From Centropus unirufus (lineage: Eukaryota; Chordata; Aves; Cuculiformes; Centropidae), in NCBI GenBank assembly GCA_013397695.1, contig VYZI01000130.1:1098542-1162541 (forward strand): a DNA stretch of 64,000 bases, given 5' to 3'. Shown here one piece after another: positions 12,495 through 22,820 of this stretch (within the stretch, counting starts at the first letter, position 1; every line of letters begins with the position of its first letter). A model generated the notes under the pieces. The model saw only the letters and a program-made list of their open reading frames with translations. It did no database searches and had not been told where the DNA came from. Position numbers and translations under genes: made by a program.

Positions 12495-15400
12495 GACACT
12501 AACTTACCCATCTGTCAGAACTGCTGATGTTTAACTCAGAGATGATACAATAATTGGCAATAGTGTGCTTTGAAATGGGTATAGCACTCCCCTCCCCCTA
12601 TTTAATCTATAGTTAGTTTTTCGTGAAATAAGATTAAAAAAATTACCATTTCATTGAGCCACTGGAGTTAAGCAACATTCAGCCACTGTAGAAGTTAAAG
12701 TTATGTGAATTTTCAGTGCTGAGAATCTTGTCTACAATTTTTGCTCTTAGAAGTCAACCTTTGAAATAAACATGGACCTTTTCATGTTTGTCTCTGTTAT
12801 TAAAACTTTGCTATTCTCCTGGCAAACATTTTCCAATCCTCCTCTTTTTTTTTAACAGTGAACATTTGGAAGGGTGGACTCATTCTTTTGGGCAAGAGTC
12901 CTTGAAATAATTAATTTTCTTTTTGACTCACTAGGTGGTGGAAAATTCTGCGTGGAGGATGATATTTTGTTTTCCTCACTAGCCAATAGTTTTTCAGTCA
13001 CATATTATTTCTGCAAACTTTGGGTTCCCTGTCCTCATGGATTGAGATGCCACTCACCTTTTTAAATGACACTGTGTAATCAACTCCTCCTCTCCTTAGA
13101 TGAGCTGGTCCATTTCTTACACTGTTTGGTGCATAATACAGTCCTCATAGCTACAGATTATTTACCCTTCACAAAACTCACAGTTTCTCTTACTCCCTGG
13201 TTTCTCTTGCCAAGGAAACTCATTACTTTCTCCCCTTGAAAGAAAGTTGATCTATCTCAGGAACATTATTAGTGAGGTTATACTGAGAATTAGATCTGAG
13301 GGTTTTATGGATGTGGATCCAGTTGCAAGAATGTAATCAGATATTTTGATTCTTTGCAGTCACATGATGTGGAATCAAAGCTTATTAAACAAAATCAACA
13401 GTGACACAGCTAAATGGTATCTTCATAATAGAAAATATTAACAAAAGATATAAATTATCTTAATCATTGCATTTATAAGGTGAGAACAGAAACAGAAGGA
13501 AAACTAACAGGAATCAGGATAAAAGAAAGTCAAACAATAAAAATGAGTGCTACAAACTTAGTCTGTCCAGGATAGATTTTCACCTTATTCATTCGCAGAA
13601 TAAATGGGGCGTTTTCCCCTCTAACAAAAACACCTTTAGAGAATGTGAAGGCATTTCTCTCAGGTACTGTTCTTTGAGAACAGCGATAATTTTCACTAAG
13701 CATCATAGCTACTTGTTAATTGTGCAGCCATTGAGGGGAAAGAAGAAAGGAAGGGCTGCCTTTTTCATCATCTGTCATAGTAACAACCCAAATTTGTGCT
13801 TAGGCAGAACTGTCTAGTCATGCCTGGACCAGCTATTAAGGTAGGGGAGCTCCTCTGGGATGTGGCTCCCATTACATCAAAGTGTAGGGTAAACAAAAAT
13901 ATTTTAAAAGGATTTTTAAGGGAACATGAGAGGTTCTTGTATATTTTGCAAAATCAAAAAATAATAACTATTTGTTCTAATGTGTAGAAGAATGCAGAAA
14001 GACATATGCATAGCTATACTATGTCCTATGGATCATATAGCTTTACAGTTATTCACAGACAAAATATATTATTATTTGGTTAGAAGACCTGGAGACATTT
14101 GAGACCCCTAGAACTAAGTAGCAGCTAAAAGGTTTTTGAGGTTTGAAATTTCAGATTCACATACCTATATCCGTTTGTGATTCTGGCCCTATATCTATAT
14201 GAATCCTGTCATAGTGATACCATATCTTGACAGAGACCCACTGATATAAATTCAGTTGGGTAAAAGCTTTCAGAATTAGTAAATACCTAGTGTTCATCAA
14301 GATTATGGAGCAGGACAGCAGGCTAGCAAAATAAATATGCAGAGATAGTTAAACTAAAAATTTGAGGCAGACTGTTGTGCATGCTAGAGCTAAAGTGCTT
14401 TAGATTTGGCTTTTCCAGTTGACAATACCAGGTATGTTTCTTTTCCAGCCTCGCTCAAATTACACTGGAGACATGGAGATTATAGATAACTCAGTGAGAT
14501 GGGTTCAATGAAAATTAAATCACCTGTAGTCAACAAGATGCTCAGGTTTAGAATCTGAATTAATATTTCTGTTGAAAGTAATGTGAATTCCTGGTGTGCC
14601 TGCCATTGATTTGAGATGTCTAACTATTTCCATTCATTCCAAAAGGCGCATTTGTAAAGTTTTTGTAATTCTAGTAGCTTCTGTGGGACTACGCACCTGC
14701 TTAAAATGAAGCACATGCTCCTGCTTTGCTGGATTTGGGCTTTGGATTCAGAAAAAGCTTAAAGACTGACGGTAATAATAATAATAAAACTGCTATAATT
14801 AAGACAGTGACACTAAGATGGTTACCGCTGTGGCTACACTGAGCAATATATACCGTAACATACAGCATAGTAACAGTAATTACACACTTCACTAGTTTTT
14901 ATTGTAATGTATGCTATAGTGTAACTTAATTTCCATCTTGTGCATATTAAACCAAGATACATTTGGAGTGTTTACTACCTGGGTTGTTTTAACAGAAATG
15001 AGGATTATATGTTTAATGTGCATGTAGAATAAAAATAACATTTGCATTACTTATATGGAACCAGGAGTTATAAAAAAATCTTGCGTCTTATAACCACAGG
15101 ACTTCAGAATATTAACTTATTAAAACAGCCTACTTTGAGACTGTGTTCCAGCAAAATTTTTGCTTTATGGCGCTACAGCCCTGAGTTCCTAAAATATTGC
15201 TTTTGTTGTCAGACCCCTTCAGGCAAGAGCTCATTATGTTCAAAGTCTAATCAATGTATATAATTGCAAGGCAAACAATGCTGAGCTACAGCATTGTCAA
15301 ATTAAACCCAATTTCACATACTGTAACTAGTTAAGTACTTGAGTGCTTCAGCAATTTATGTTATGTGGGGCACCCAAGCAACTTGGCTGCATTTAAGAGA

Positions 15401-16400
15401 ATATCATTACTATAGCCCCTTTCTCCATCTGTGGGGTTTATAACTCAGCTGTTTTAATTTGCTTTGGGCTGAGCAAAGGTGGTACACAAGCTCTTCAGCC
15501 AGATGCTGTAATTCTCCCTCCTTTATACCCTGCAAAATTAAAATGCTGCGAATTGGACTGCTTTTGAACAATTTGTCCTTGTAGGATAGGAACAGATCCT
15601 TGTTGCCAGCTTAGGAGGCTTCATTCATACCCATCAAATGAAAAACTGCTCTCATTTTTCACACTAGTGTTGCTCAACTCAGTAGCCCAACTTAGTAGAT
15701 GGTGGAAAAACTAGGATGGTAATACATGCAAACCAAGCTTTTTGCTGATACCAGTGATGATAACTTAGTTGTCAGCTGAGTTTTCTACACTGTCAGCTAC
15801 AAAAAATTACCTGTCCACCTTATTTCTTCTGTCTTTTCTGCTTCCTCTTTCCCAAGCTGGTAATTTCTTTATTTCATAAGAGTTTGGCTGTGAATTTGTG
15901 TCAGGTTTTTATAACCTTACCTCTGTTCTTCTCACCTGTATTGTGGATCAGGCCTTCCCAATAAGGACCAGGGTATCTTTGCATGTGCAACCTGACAACT
16001 AAAAGATTTAATTCTTTTTCTGGGATTGATGGTAGATCATTTTCTCTCCCTCAGTCATATGGGAGACTGATATTCCCTATAAACTTGACAATGAACATGC
16101 TTTTTAATTTTTTGTCAAAGACATAGAATTTAATGATAAAAGTGACCATTAAGTCTTCCCTAATTATCTCAAACTATACAGGTTCTAATCATATGTATTT
16201 TAGTTCTCCAGAACCTCACTGAAAAGATCAGATGTTTGCCTCTTTTGAATCCTTTTCAGACTATTTCTTTCTTGAAGCTATGATTAGTCACACTCTTGTG
16301 GACTTTCTATTTATTTACTTTTGAACACCTTCTGACTGGTTCATTATAACTAATGAAATAGTTCCTATACACACATTTACATGTGGGCAATGTGTTGCAC
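12495..16400. other. AT-rich non-coding DNA, no gene seen
   Basis: No exon, RNA gene or repeat family recognised. Open frames reach only 73 codons (15042-15263, +). A short perfect hairpin occurs at 15275-15297, and a stretch at about 15362-15590 has balanced, non-repetitive composition of the kind often seen in conserved non-coding elements, but conservation cannot be judged from a single sequence. Confidence 0.55.
15275..15297. repeat. Short perfect inverted repeat (9-bp stem, 5-nt loop)
   Basis: ACAATGCTG (15275-15283) is followed, after the 5-nt loop AGCTA, by its exact reverse complement CAGCATTGT (15289-15297). It is too short for a microRNA precursor and has no T-run that would suggest a terminator. 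It is recorded as a structural site only. Confidence 0.85.
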
Positions 16401-16915
16401 TGTTGTGGTTTGCCACCAGCTGACAACTCAGCACCACACAGCCAGAGGCCCACATGCTCCATGATAAGATAGGGCAGAGAATAAGAAGAGGGAAAGTGAG
16501 AAAATTCATGGCTTGAGATAAAGCCAGTTTAATAGGTAAATAAAAAAATCCATGCACACAAACAAAACAAGGAATTAATTCACTACTTTTCACCAGTGGG
16601 CAGATAGTCAGTCTTCTCCAGGTAAGGAGGACTCCATCACCCATAGCAGTTTTATATGCTGAGAAAGTCATAGAATGTGGAATATCCCTTTGGTCAGTTG
16701 GGGTCAGCTGTCCTAGCCGTGTCCCCTCCTAACTTCTTGTGCACCCCCAGTCTACACACCAGTGGGGCAGTGTGAAGAGTAGGAAAGACCTTAACTCTGT
16801 TTAGGCAATGCTCAGCAACAAGAACAGCCTTGCATTATCAACACTGTTTTTAGCACATAGCGCTGTACTAGCCACTATAAAGAAAATTAACTTGATCCCA
16901 GCCAAAATCAACACA
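16401..16915 (-). mobile_element. Near-complete avian LTR (probable ERVL type), minus strand
   Basis: Read on the - strand, it starts TGTGTTGATTTTGGCTGGGA and ends with CCACAACA-type termini, the layout of an LTR abundant in neoavian genomes. Sense-strand landmarks are a pyrimidine-poor start with AGTTAATTTTC, a central block GTGCACAAGAAGTT followed by GGATATTCCA, a TATA-like CATATAAAAC (about 16650-16660), and a Y-rich 3' part with CCTATTAAACTGG as polyadenylation signal (about 16526-16538). It is about 515 bp and seems to lack a short stretch downstream of the TATA box compared with the family as I remember it. I see no matching target duplication and no adjacent gag/pol/env, so it is an old solo LTR. 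A 118-codon minus frame across it is not a gene. Class assignment (ERVL) is from memory. Confidence 0.85.
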
Positions 16916-19900
16916 AGAATGTCATCTGGAACTAATGCTCTTGTATAGTCAGCCTACTAGACACTACATCACTTTCACCTATACTTACATGGGCTTAGAT
17001 GGGTTTTTTTAGCTTATCAACAAAAAATGCAATTTCTTAAGACTTTCCCATGTTTCCCATTTCTTTCAAGTCTATATTAGGGCTCAGTTTGCCACTTTTA
17101 TACAATGTGTGAAGATCTGACTATAGCAGTCATCCCACCAGCATCATTGGGCTTGTGGGACAGGGAGAAAATTCATTTTATTTGATTCCACGTTTGAATC
17201 TATAAAATTATTTGGGTTTACATAAGAAATAGCCTGTCCTCACTTTGACATAAAATAATATACAACCATTCAAGTATGCTTAGTCTTAAATATGAGATGA
17301 ACAAATGCTGTTATGATGAATCATGTTAAGATGCCATAGTTGATAATGTATTCATGCATATCTGTTAAAATCTTAAATCATACATTTATTTGGCATTTAT
17401 GCTTACATATTCAATGATAAATTTCCTCTTTTTTTCTCTCCTCTTTCTTCCTCCACTCCCTACAGTTGACATTAACTTGGTCACATTTATTCCAGGATTT
17501 TTAAGGAAATAGCTGTTTTAATTCTCATTTGCCCTTCATGACAACATCTTCGTCCTCTTTCTATATAAACTTGTCTTTCTGTGTGTGCAATATGTGGTCC
17601 CAGATCTGACTGATCTAGCTGTGGGATTGAAAACAACGTGGTCTCTGTGAAGCAGAACTAATTAGTGCAGATATAAAATTGTACTGAGGTTTTCAAGACC
17701 CAAACATCCAGCTTTGTAGACTGCTGCCCTGTTCCGTGAAGTCATTAGTGTTCGGGGAGTCTCTAACATGGTGCAGCAGCATACCAGGTAAGCACATGTG
17801 TTCTGCTGAATTCGGGATAGGAACACCTGGTGTTTACAAAGGATTTTTTATGTGTTGACTTTCAGATCTACGTTAACCTAGAACAGAAAGAATAATGTTA
17901 GGGCAGAAGGCACATGATTGGGTCTTAGCCTTTGCCCTGACTTGAGGTCAAACTAGCTGAACAGGTGGAGTAAAACTTTTGGGAGTGACATAAGTTGAGA
18001 AAAAGTGACACGTGGGAGGTGAAAAAGAAGGTTAAGAATTTCAAAAGAGGGAAAATCATGTTTACAAAACATGTGTTTGGTGCTGGCCAAAGGTGGTGCT
18101 GAGCAGCATTGCCCTTCATTGTTGGGGGGTGATAAAATAAACGTCTATCTCACAAGTCAAATCTGCATCAGTGGCTACACAAGGAAGGGGAATATTTTTC
18201 CTAGATAGCTGGAGAGCATGAAAATATAAACCTCAGTTCACAGAATTACATATTATATAAAAATTATACATAAGACCCAGTAGGGCTGAGGCAGGTTGAC
18301 AGAGTGGTAATATACATGCAGACAGTAGGTTTGATCCTTAAGTTTCCAAATGCTAGAGATGAAGAATGCATGACATAGGGATGTCTGAAGTATTCAAAAT
18401 GCCCCTGTTCTTTCTTTTTTTCTCTCATGTATCTGACACCTTACTCATTTTCACTATGTCTTATTTTCCCTGTGTAGACCAATTCCATAGTCTGTCTTCA
18501 TGCTCTCTTGCATTCTAGCCTAGCTTTGTCTGTGGAATTAACTAATCATATTTCTCTTTTTTCTAGGGGTAAGGGCTTGTTCTCTGAGACTGCAATCCTA
18601 TAATTAAAGAAAGCTTACAATGCCAGTGTCAATCACGCTACTCTGAAAGTGGATAGCAATGACCTCAGTTATCTTCCATTATACAGAACCTTTCAGACTA
18701 TGATCTGGAAAGCAATACTTTAGGGACATGAACCAGACTCAGCCTGTAACTAAGGGTTTAAATGATTCTCAGACTTCTGCTCCTGATCCATTCTTTTCTG
18801 TTCTTTACAGGATAATAACCACATATGAAGAATACGTGAAAGACATGATTTTCTATTTTTGCTCAAAACATTTGCTGCTAAAAATGTCCCCTTTCAGAGC
18901 CTCATTTCATCACTCCATTTTTGGGTTTGATTGTTACCAATGAATACAACATTGTTTTATCGTATTGTATTTTTTTGGTGTTAGTTTCTGTACTTTATTA
19001 ATAACGCAGAAAAGCATAACAGAGTTAATTATAAATTCCTCTCCAAATTTTTAATTATGTTCATTTTGCAATAGTTCCAGGTGACTTCCAACAAAATGAG
19101 AACAAAAGTGCGGCATAAGGTATGGCCTATGTTCATCCCATCTAACTTGAATCACAAAGTAACCTTGTAGCTGCTAGACATATAAAAGTTTTTGATAGCA
19201 AAATGGAGCATTATATTTAGTAGCATATTTAGGTCTGTATATAGCCCAACACTCTATTAGAAAACTTTCAGCCACACACAGCTTTTTCTAACAACTAAGA
19301 CTGAAATTTCCTCCCTCTGATGACTCACTCCAGGAGATTTGTTTTGAATAATTTCTGTTGGATCTATCCATATGTGTCTGAGAAAGATATCATTAGTAAA
19401 TTTATTGTTCCAGTCAAAATAAAAAAAATCTCTCTGTTTGAGAAATCTAATTTTTTCCATACTGGAGTTTTAAATATGTCTCTTACTGGTAAGATATACA
19501 GAGCTGTCAACTTTATTAGTGTGAAAAAAAAAAACCAACCCCTCAAGCAGCAGAATGCCTGCCATGAAGAGCTGAAACTGGTAGGCGTCCTTAGGGGCTG
19601 TTGTGCTTAGGTACATGCCATTATTTCTATTTGTCTCCCTGTGGTTGCTTATTATTCCTTAGTTATTGCTTATTACACCTGTGCCTAAATCATCTCAGCA
19701 TGTGTAGTACTCTTCAGCTTTGCAGCTTTTTTGGTAATTTTACATACCCTATTGCTTATCCTTTGTCCGAAGACTGAAAATAAATGGCATTTCCAGGCTT
19801 CCAGCAATCTAGTAGATTGATTTGGATGGCAGACCAGAACAGCCAGTGTAGCTACTTCTGAGATGAAATCCCCATGGGAGGACATCTATCTCTGTCTATA

Positions 19901-21549
19901 CTCCAGCCCTAATGCTTGTGTTCTACAAGATGGAGCATGGAGACTTGACCTGGGCATTCTAGATGTCAGATGCCAAAACACAGTGGGATGAACCTTTCAG
20001 ACGACTTAGCTAGTTAATTGCACGTGTTCAAGACATGGAAGGTAGCAATGGTCATCGATGTCTCACTGTTTAATTGCATGTCAAATTCTTATGGGCAGAA
20101 ATAGAAACACCTTATATGTAAACCCAAGATTTTTTAGTTGAAATCTTAAGGATTTAATTAAAGAATTATTCTTTGTCTAGATCTAATTACTGCAGAAATA
20201 GAAAGAAAATAAGTATATTCGAGAAAATAGTCTCAATAATAAAAAGACAATTATAATTGTTGTATCTAGCCTTTTTATCTGTTAAATCAACAATAACAAA
20301 AAAAACCACTGATAGTGTAAGAAGGAGTTTTACCTTGCTCCTTCCCATCCTCCTATACTAGAATGCAGAAAGGCAGAAGACATTATGGTAGATGTCCTAT
20401 TTTTCAATATATTGAAACTGGGATGATTCTCCTTCACCCCAGATTAATTTTATCCTTGGAAATTTTTATTAGAATCCCAAATCACACAGGTCACAGCTAT
20501 ATAATTTTTCTTCAGTAATTCGTCTTCTCACTACTACATTTTGGGGACACATTTATAGTGTGATGCAGAGATGACAAAGATAGATAAATCTAAAGCTGGT
20601 AAGTGTGCAAAACAAAATGGGAATTTGATAGGTTCAGGTGAAGACCATCTAATTATGTTAGTGTGATGCTTATGCGAAGCCATGCTCTGTGTCTTTGTAT
20701 TCTGTTTTTAGTTAGAGTGTCTGCTGTGGGATAGACTCCAATTACAATGCAGCTGTGATAGGAACCTCCCTGAGTGGCTTAAATCCATTCTCCACAACAT
20801 ACACTATTTGAAAATATTGCTTGGGAACTTTTTTTATTTTGAATTTTATCAATTTCTTACCAGCAACATTTATCATGTAATTTGATCTTCTATCAGTTCA
20901 GTTCTCTCCAAGCATCATACAGTTATAAGTAGAGACATTTTCTAAGGGAAGAGATATGAATTTATTTTCCTTTTGGAAAATCATACAAAGGTGGGATCTA
21001 AACTGGATAACATAGGTAGCTATTTTAGATAGAATGGATTTTCTTTTAAAAGCCTTTAGAGACACTTACATTTTCCATTAACTATATGGAAAGCCATATT
21101 GTTTATTTTAGAAAAAAGGCCTATCAGTCACCTATTAGGCATAGTGAATACCATCCATGATTTTTTCTCTCAAGTATAAAATATTTCTTTGTTCACAGGT
21201 TCGACCTTTGACTATATTATAAAGATGTTGACTATGTTTTCTCTTAGTACAGACAACATCTTTATATATTTAGATTCTTACTAATTCTTGTAAGATAAGT
21301 GTCAACATATTTTATTTTTAAATATTTTTTTTAAAATTCATCTGAGCCCAAATTTTCTGGAGGATTATTTGACATGAATAGAAGTTTCAGTGCTACAGAA
21401 TAAGGCATCAAGAGAAAGAAGGAAACTCTAGCTTAAATCTTTCTATAGTAAATCACAGATATAAGCCATGCACTAAATAATTTTTGCAATTATTAATTAC
21501 TTAGGAGATAGAAATATTACATTTTTTAATTTATTAATAACAAAGGGAG
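16916..21549. other. AT-rich non-coding DNA, no gene seen
   Basis: No gene or repeat family recognised. The longest open frame is 96 codons (19320-19610, +) with an overlapping antisense frame, and neither has a motif. A long pyrimidine tract ending in CCCTACAG at 17458-17465 looks like a splice acceptor, but only a short open stretch follows and no matching donor or homology supports an exon. A strong AT-rich hairpin lies at 21218-21266. Confidence 0.55.
21218..21266. repeat. AT-rich hairpin, 13-bp perfect stem
   Basis: TATAAAGATGTTG (21218-21230) is the exact reverse complement of CAACATCTTTATA (21254-21266), separated by a 23-nt loop. Pairing continues imperfectly into the loop (GACT against AGA) and outward through AT-rich sequence. 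It could be an inverted-repeat remnant, a small RNA-like hairpin or a cruciform-prone site. Nothing nearby identifies which. Confidence 0.8.
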
Positions 21550-22225
21550 AATGGTTTAAGCATGGTGGAGCACAGGATTAGCATTTAAAATTATCTCAGT
21601 CAACTGGTGAATTGTTTCAAAATGACAAAATGAGATTCAGCAAAAAAGCTAATGTGAAATAACTCACAACATCAATTATATACACACAAAATAAAGAGTA
21701 CCTGAGTAGGCAGTACTACTGCAGAAAAACATCAGGGAGATAAAATGGACTGCAAGCTGAATACAATATCAACAATAAGATGTTGCAGAAAGGGCAAATC
21801 TTCTGCAATATAGAAACAGTAATGCTGAAGGAAGACAACCATGTAATTATTGCTTACTATCTAGTGCTAGGGGACGATGCACCAAGGGTACTATGTCCAT
21901 TTCAAGAAGATGAAGATAAATTGGAGAGAATCCAAAGGAGGCATACGAGAATGATTAGAGGCTGGAAAACATCACCTCTGAGGAAATGTTCTAAATAATT
22001 AGATTTGTTTATTCTAGAAAAGAGAGAATGGGAGTAAGAGAAAGAGAGTAGGACTGCAAGATAGTCATGTGTGAACTGTGCTTAAATATGCAAAAGGTTG
22101 CAGTGTTCTATTGTTCACAAGGTCTGCTGGGTTTGTGATATAAAAACTAATTTGCTTTATCCTTAAGGGATTGAATCAGGAAAGGTATTTTGTGTTAGAT
22201 ACTAGAAAAATCTGTTTAGTAATTT
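21550..22225 (+). mobile_element. CR1 LINE fragment, plus strand
   Basis: Sequence order matches the 3' end of CR1 ORF2 and adjoining region. Landmarks are a block around 21566-21600 (GGAGCACAGGATTAGCATTT), GAGATTCAGCAAAAAAGC near 21632, GGCAGTACTACTGCAGAAAA at 21709, ATGGACTGCAAGCTGAAT near 21745, GGAGAGAATCCAAAGGAGGC near 21923, and a final TTAGATACTAGAAAAAT near 22195. CR1 is a non-LTR retrotransposon; intact copies encode an ORF2 endonuclease-reverse transcriptase. This copy is cut at both ends, full of stops and indels, and lacks the 3' terminal repeat, so it is dead. The 72-codon frame inside it (21780-21998) is a relic, not a gene. Confidence 0.85.
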
Positions 22226-22449
22226 AAATTTTTTTAAATGTAATAATTCAAGCATTTATTAATTTTTGATAATTTAATTAATTTTATTGCTGTTTCTTTT
22301 CCTTCTTTTCTTTTGTGCATCCTCTGGAGAGCAAGAGCGAAGAAGGATTCCTTCAGGAAACAGGAAGGAGAAAAAAAGTTGCAAAAGTGTCAAAAACTTC
22401 ATAGTGGAGAAGTGACATGCATGAGGTATTGATAGTAATACTGAAACTC
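22226..22449. other. Spacer between two opposed CR1 fragments
   Basis: About 220 bp of very AT-rich sequence (22220-22290), a short T/C-rich run, then unclassified sequence with a GA-rich stretch at 22320-22380. No gene is seen. Confidence 0.5.
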
Positions 22450-22820
22450 AATTATGGAAGGATTGAGGTTGGAAGGAACCTCTGAAGTTCATCTAAGCAC
22501 AAGAGCAACCACTCTGAAACAGTTGCCCTGCATCATGGATTGTAATTCCACAATATCTTTGGACATCCTGTGCTATTGCCCATTCACCCTCAAAGGGCAG
22601 AAAAAAAAAGTGTTTACTGACGTTCAGAGGGAACCCTCCATGCTTCAGCTTGTGCTCATTGTCCTGGTCCTGTCACGGGGCACTACTGAAGGAAAGCCTG
22701 CCTCAGTCCTCTTAGCACCTTCCCTTCAGGAATTTATGTACACTGGTAAGATCTCATCTGTATCTTCTCTACTCTAGACTCCCAGCTGAGCCTTTCCTCC
22801 TAGAGGAGATAATCCAGATC
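22450..22820 (-). mobile_element. CR1 LINE 3' end, minus strand
   Basis: Read on the + strand it shows the familiar reverse-complement CR1 3' end: GAGGTTGGAAGGAACCTCTG then CATCTAA (about 22464-22496), CCATTCACCCTCAAAGGGCA (near 22578), GACGTTCAGAGGGAACC (near 22620), CCTGTCACGGGGCACTACTG (near 22668) and AGCTGAGCCTTTCCTCCTAG (near 22784). The element's 3' terminus is at about 22450 and its 5' side is truncated at about 22820, the usual result of incomplete reverse transcription. It covers the end of ORF2 and the 3' untranslated region. The 107-codon plus frame at 22454-22777 is the antisense of the repeat and is not a gene. Confidence 0.93.

Noticed and set aside
16315..16671. 118-codon minus-strand frame
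   Set aside because: It lies over the 3' part of an LTR and its flank; the sequence is explained by the repeat.
22454..22777. 107-codon plus-strand frame
   Set aside because: It is the antisense reading of a CR1 3' end.
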